NCBI GenBank assembly: GCA_001803705.1
Contig: MHDY01000063.1
Location: forward strand, 1-6,466
Reading direction: 5' to 3'
Source of the DNA: Nitrospirae bacterium GWC2_56_14
GTDB lineage: Bacteria > Nitrospirota > UBA9217
DNA length: 6,466 nt
Part shown: positions 4,847 through 6,466 of the stretch, piece after piece
Position numbering within the stretch: the first letter of the stretch is position 1
How the letters are laid out: each line of letters begins with the position of its first letter
Notes under the pieces: generated by a model
The model's database searches: none
The model's input: only the letters and a program-made list of their open reading frames with translations
Told to the model about the DNA's origin: nothing
Program-made: the position numbers and the translations under genes

Positions 4847-6466
4847 ATCTCAACCGTTCATGGAAACATTACCGGCCTCAAACCGGCGGAAATAAAGACC
4901 CTGGAACGTCTCTACCGGAGAAAGAACCCTCCCAATACGCTGATCACGCCTGAAGCAGCCCGTGCGCTGACCGAAGCGTCATCGGCGATCGGCAGACAGG
5001 TCGGCCTGATCATTGACCGCTCCGGCTCCGTCAAGGATGTGCTGGTCGGTTCCGACCGCGACATCCTCATACCCGATCTTTCCGCCTACCGGCTCGGCAC
5101 GCGCCGCCTTCGGGGGGTCCGGCTCATCCATACCCATCTGCGCGACCAGCCGCTGAACCAGGAGGACCTCACCGACCTGGCGCTCCTCCGGCTCGACATG
5201 ATCGCGGCGCTCACGGTCCGTCCTGACGGTCTGCCCGGCGCCATCTCCGTTGCCCATCTGGTGCCGCAAAATCAGGACCAGAAGCTCTACGAGGTGCTCC
5301 CGCCGCAGTCCATTCACGATCTTGACATCGATGCGGCCAATTTTATAGCAGAGATCGAACGGGAAATGGAGCGTTCCCAGACAGCGGTGGCCGTCGGGAA
5401 AAAGGACCGCGCCATTCTGGTCAGCGTCTCTAAAAAAGGCCGGTCCGAACAGGAAGAATCGATCGAAGAGCTCAAGGAGCTCGCCCGGACGGACAACATC
5501 CAGGTGCTGGATGCCGTGATCCAGCGGCCCCATGACATCAATCCCCGGTTCCTGCTCGGCGAGGGGAAGCTCAAGGAGCTCATCATCCGCTCCCAGCAGC
5601 TCGGCGCCGATCTCATTGTCTTCGACCAGAACCTGACCCCTGCCCAGGTGAGGTCCATCGGCGATATGACCGAGATGCGCGTCATCGACCGTACCCAGCT
5701 CATCCTCGATATCTTTGCGCGCCGTGCGCACAGCGGGGACGGCAAGGTCCAGGTCGAACTTGCGCAGCTCAAGTACCGCATCCCCCGTTTGTCGGAGCGT
5801 TCGACCGCGCTTTCGCGCCTCACCGGAGGCATTGGAGGCAGAGGTCCGGGCGAGACCCGCCTGGAGATCGATATGCGGCGGGCGCGCGACAAGCTGCGAA
5901 GGCTTGAAAAGCAGCTCGAAGGCCTCGGCAAGGCGCGTCAGCAGCGCCGGGAGCGGCGCGTCCGGTCCGCCATTCCCATTGTTTCCATCGCCGGGTACAC
6001 CAATGCCGGCAAGTCCACCCTGTTCAACACGCTGACCCGGTCCGAGGTCGCCGCCGAGGACCTGCTCTTTGCGACGCTCGACACGGCAACGCGGAGGCTC
6101 CGTTTTCCGCGAGACCGCGAGGTGGTCATTACCGACACCGTGGGCTTTATCAAGGACCTGCCGAAGGACCTTTTGGGCGCATTCCGCGCCACGCTCGACG
6201 AGATGCAGGACGCGGACCTCATCGTGCATGTCGTGGACATCAGCAATCCCCGGTTCGAGCATCAAATGGAGTCCGTGGACAAATTGATCCTCGAACTCGG
6301 CCTTGACCACATCCCCCGCCTGGTCGTTTTCAACAAGGTCGATCTCGTGAACCCGCTCTGGGCAAAGATCATCGCGGCCCGGTTTAACGGAGTCGTCTGT
6401 TCGGCCATACAGCCGGAGACCTTTGGGGCTTTACTGGGAGCAATTGAGAAGAGACTTTGGGGGGAG
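4847..6466 (+). CDS. hflX: GTPase HflX with N-terminal extension, open at right edge
   Basis: HflX is a ribosome-binding GTPase that splits or rescues stalled 70S ribosomes, notably under heat stress. 540 codons are visible with no stop. Residues 1 to about 180 (GNITGLKPAEIKTLERLYRR, later RLIHTHLRDQPL) are an extension absent from E. coli HflX. The usual N-terminal domain starts near 188 (RAILVSVSKKG) and includes RPHDINPRFLLGEGKLKEL. VIDRTQLILDIFARRA (279-294) follows, then the family hallmark GGIGGRGPGETRLE (327-340), an Arg-rich coiled coil (about 345-373) and the G domain: GYTNAGKST (G1, 383-391), LFATLDTATRR (G2 region), DTVGF (G3, 430-434), NKVD (G4, 496-499) and CSAI (G5, 518-521). 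All GTPase motifs are intact. The start is uncertain: the conserved frame reaches back to about 4850 but has no normal start codon there; ATC 4847 fits the ribosome-binding site, and GTG 5039 or ATG 5198 would cut into conserved sequence. It probably ends shortly beyond the window. Confidence 0.93.
   Translation, partial: MSTVHGNITGLKPAEIKTLERLYRRKNPPNTLITPEAARALTEASSAIGRQVGLIIDRSGSVKDVLVGSDRDILIPDLSAYRLGTRRLRGVRLIHTHLRDQPLNQEDLTDLALLRLDMIAALTVRPDGLPGAISVAHLVPQNQDQKLYEVLPPQSIHDLDIDAANFIAEIEREMERSQTAVAVGKKDRAILVSVSKKGRSEQEESIEELKELARTDNIQVLDAVIQRPHDINPRFLLGEGKLKELIIRSQQLGADLIVFDQNLTPAQVRSIGDMTEMRVIDRTQLILDIFARRAHSGDGKVQVELAQLKYRIPRLSERSTALSRLTGGIGGRGPGETRLEIDMRRARDKLRRLEKQLEGLGKARQQRRERRVRSAIPIVSIAGYTNAGKSTLFNTLTRSEVAAEDLLFATLDTATRRLRFPRDREVVITDTVGFIKDLPKDLLGAFRATLDEMQDADLIVHVVDISNPRFEHQMESVDKLILELGLDHIPRLVVFNKVDLVNPLWAKIIAARFNGVVCSAIQPETFGALLGAIEKRLWGE

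Noticed and set aside
4683..4895. 70-codon plus-strand frame between the H1-like gene and hflX
   Set aside because: It runs through a perfect terminator hairpin and the hflX promoter, and its second half overlaps hflX in another frame. The composition is not protein-like.
4979..6310. 443-codon open frame on the minus strand
   Set aside because: It is antisense to hflX, whose motifs are all on the plus strand. Long antisense frames are common over GC-rich coding sequence, and the product has no recognisable motif or ribosome-binding site.

Overview
This window reads as chromosomal DNA of a Gram-negative bacterium. It carries a lipopolysaccharide (LPS) core heptosyltransferase and a FadL-type outer-membrane channel. 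The long HflX N-terminal extension and the small EF-Tu-domain-II-like protein resemble what I recall from Geobacter-like Desulfobacterota and from Nitrospirota, so I lean that way. The assignment is an inference from memory of protein families, not a search. Most codon third positions are G or C, and the gap at 3431-4120 is clearly more AT-rich. I see no mobile element, CRISPR array, tRNA or rRNA.

Left half, all on the minus strand. A FadL/OmpP1 outer-membrane protein gene (2090-3430) has its own promoter and a strong Rho-independent terminator. It is followed by a CapA-like (PGA_cap) exported protein gene (787-1998, possibly starting at 2016) and a WaaC-like heptosyltransferase gene that runs off the left edge (1-727). 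A near-consensus promoter sits in the short capA-waaC gap. These are all cell-envelope functions: LPS inner core, a predicted exported metallophosphatase-like protein, and an outer-membrane channel for hydrophobic molecules.

Middle gap (3431-4120). On the minus strand it holds a probable 53-residue cysteine-rich protein (3617-3778) with a CxxCxxC tail, possibly preceded by a 13-codon leader ORF. It also holds a cluster of GCGCATAAA half-sites that looks like an operator, and an extended -10 promoter that reads right.

Right half, on the plus strand. A 183-residue protein (4121-4672) joins a histone H1-like Lys/Ala-rich tail to a single EF-Tu domain-II-like beta-barrel; this fusion is the most unusual object here. 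A perfect-stem terminator ends it. A new promoter then drives the ribosome-associated GTPase gene hflX, which runs off the right edge. The reading frame of hflX has no ATG, GTG or TTG near its apparent N-terminus. The best-placed codon behind a strong Shine-Dalgarno sequence is ATC. Two neighbouring genes with translation-factor character, one of them with a nucleic-acid-binding tail, suggest a ribosome or RNA theme for the right half, but terminator and promoter signals separate them and they are probably not an operon.
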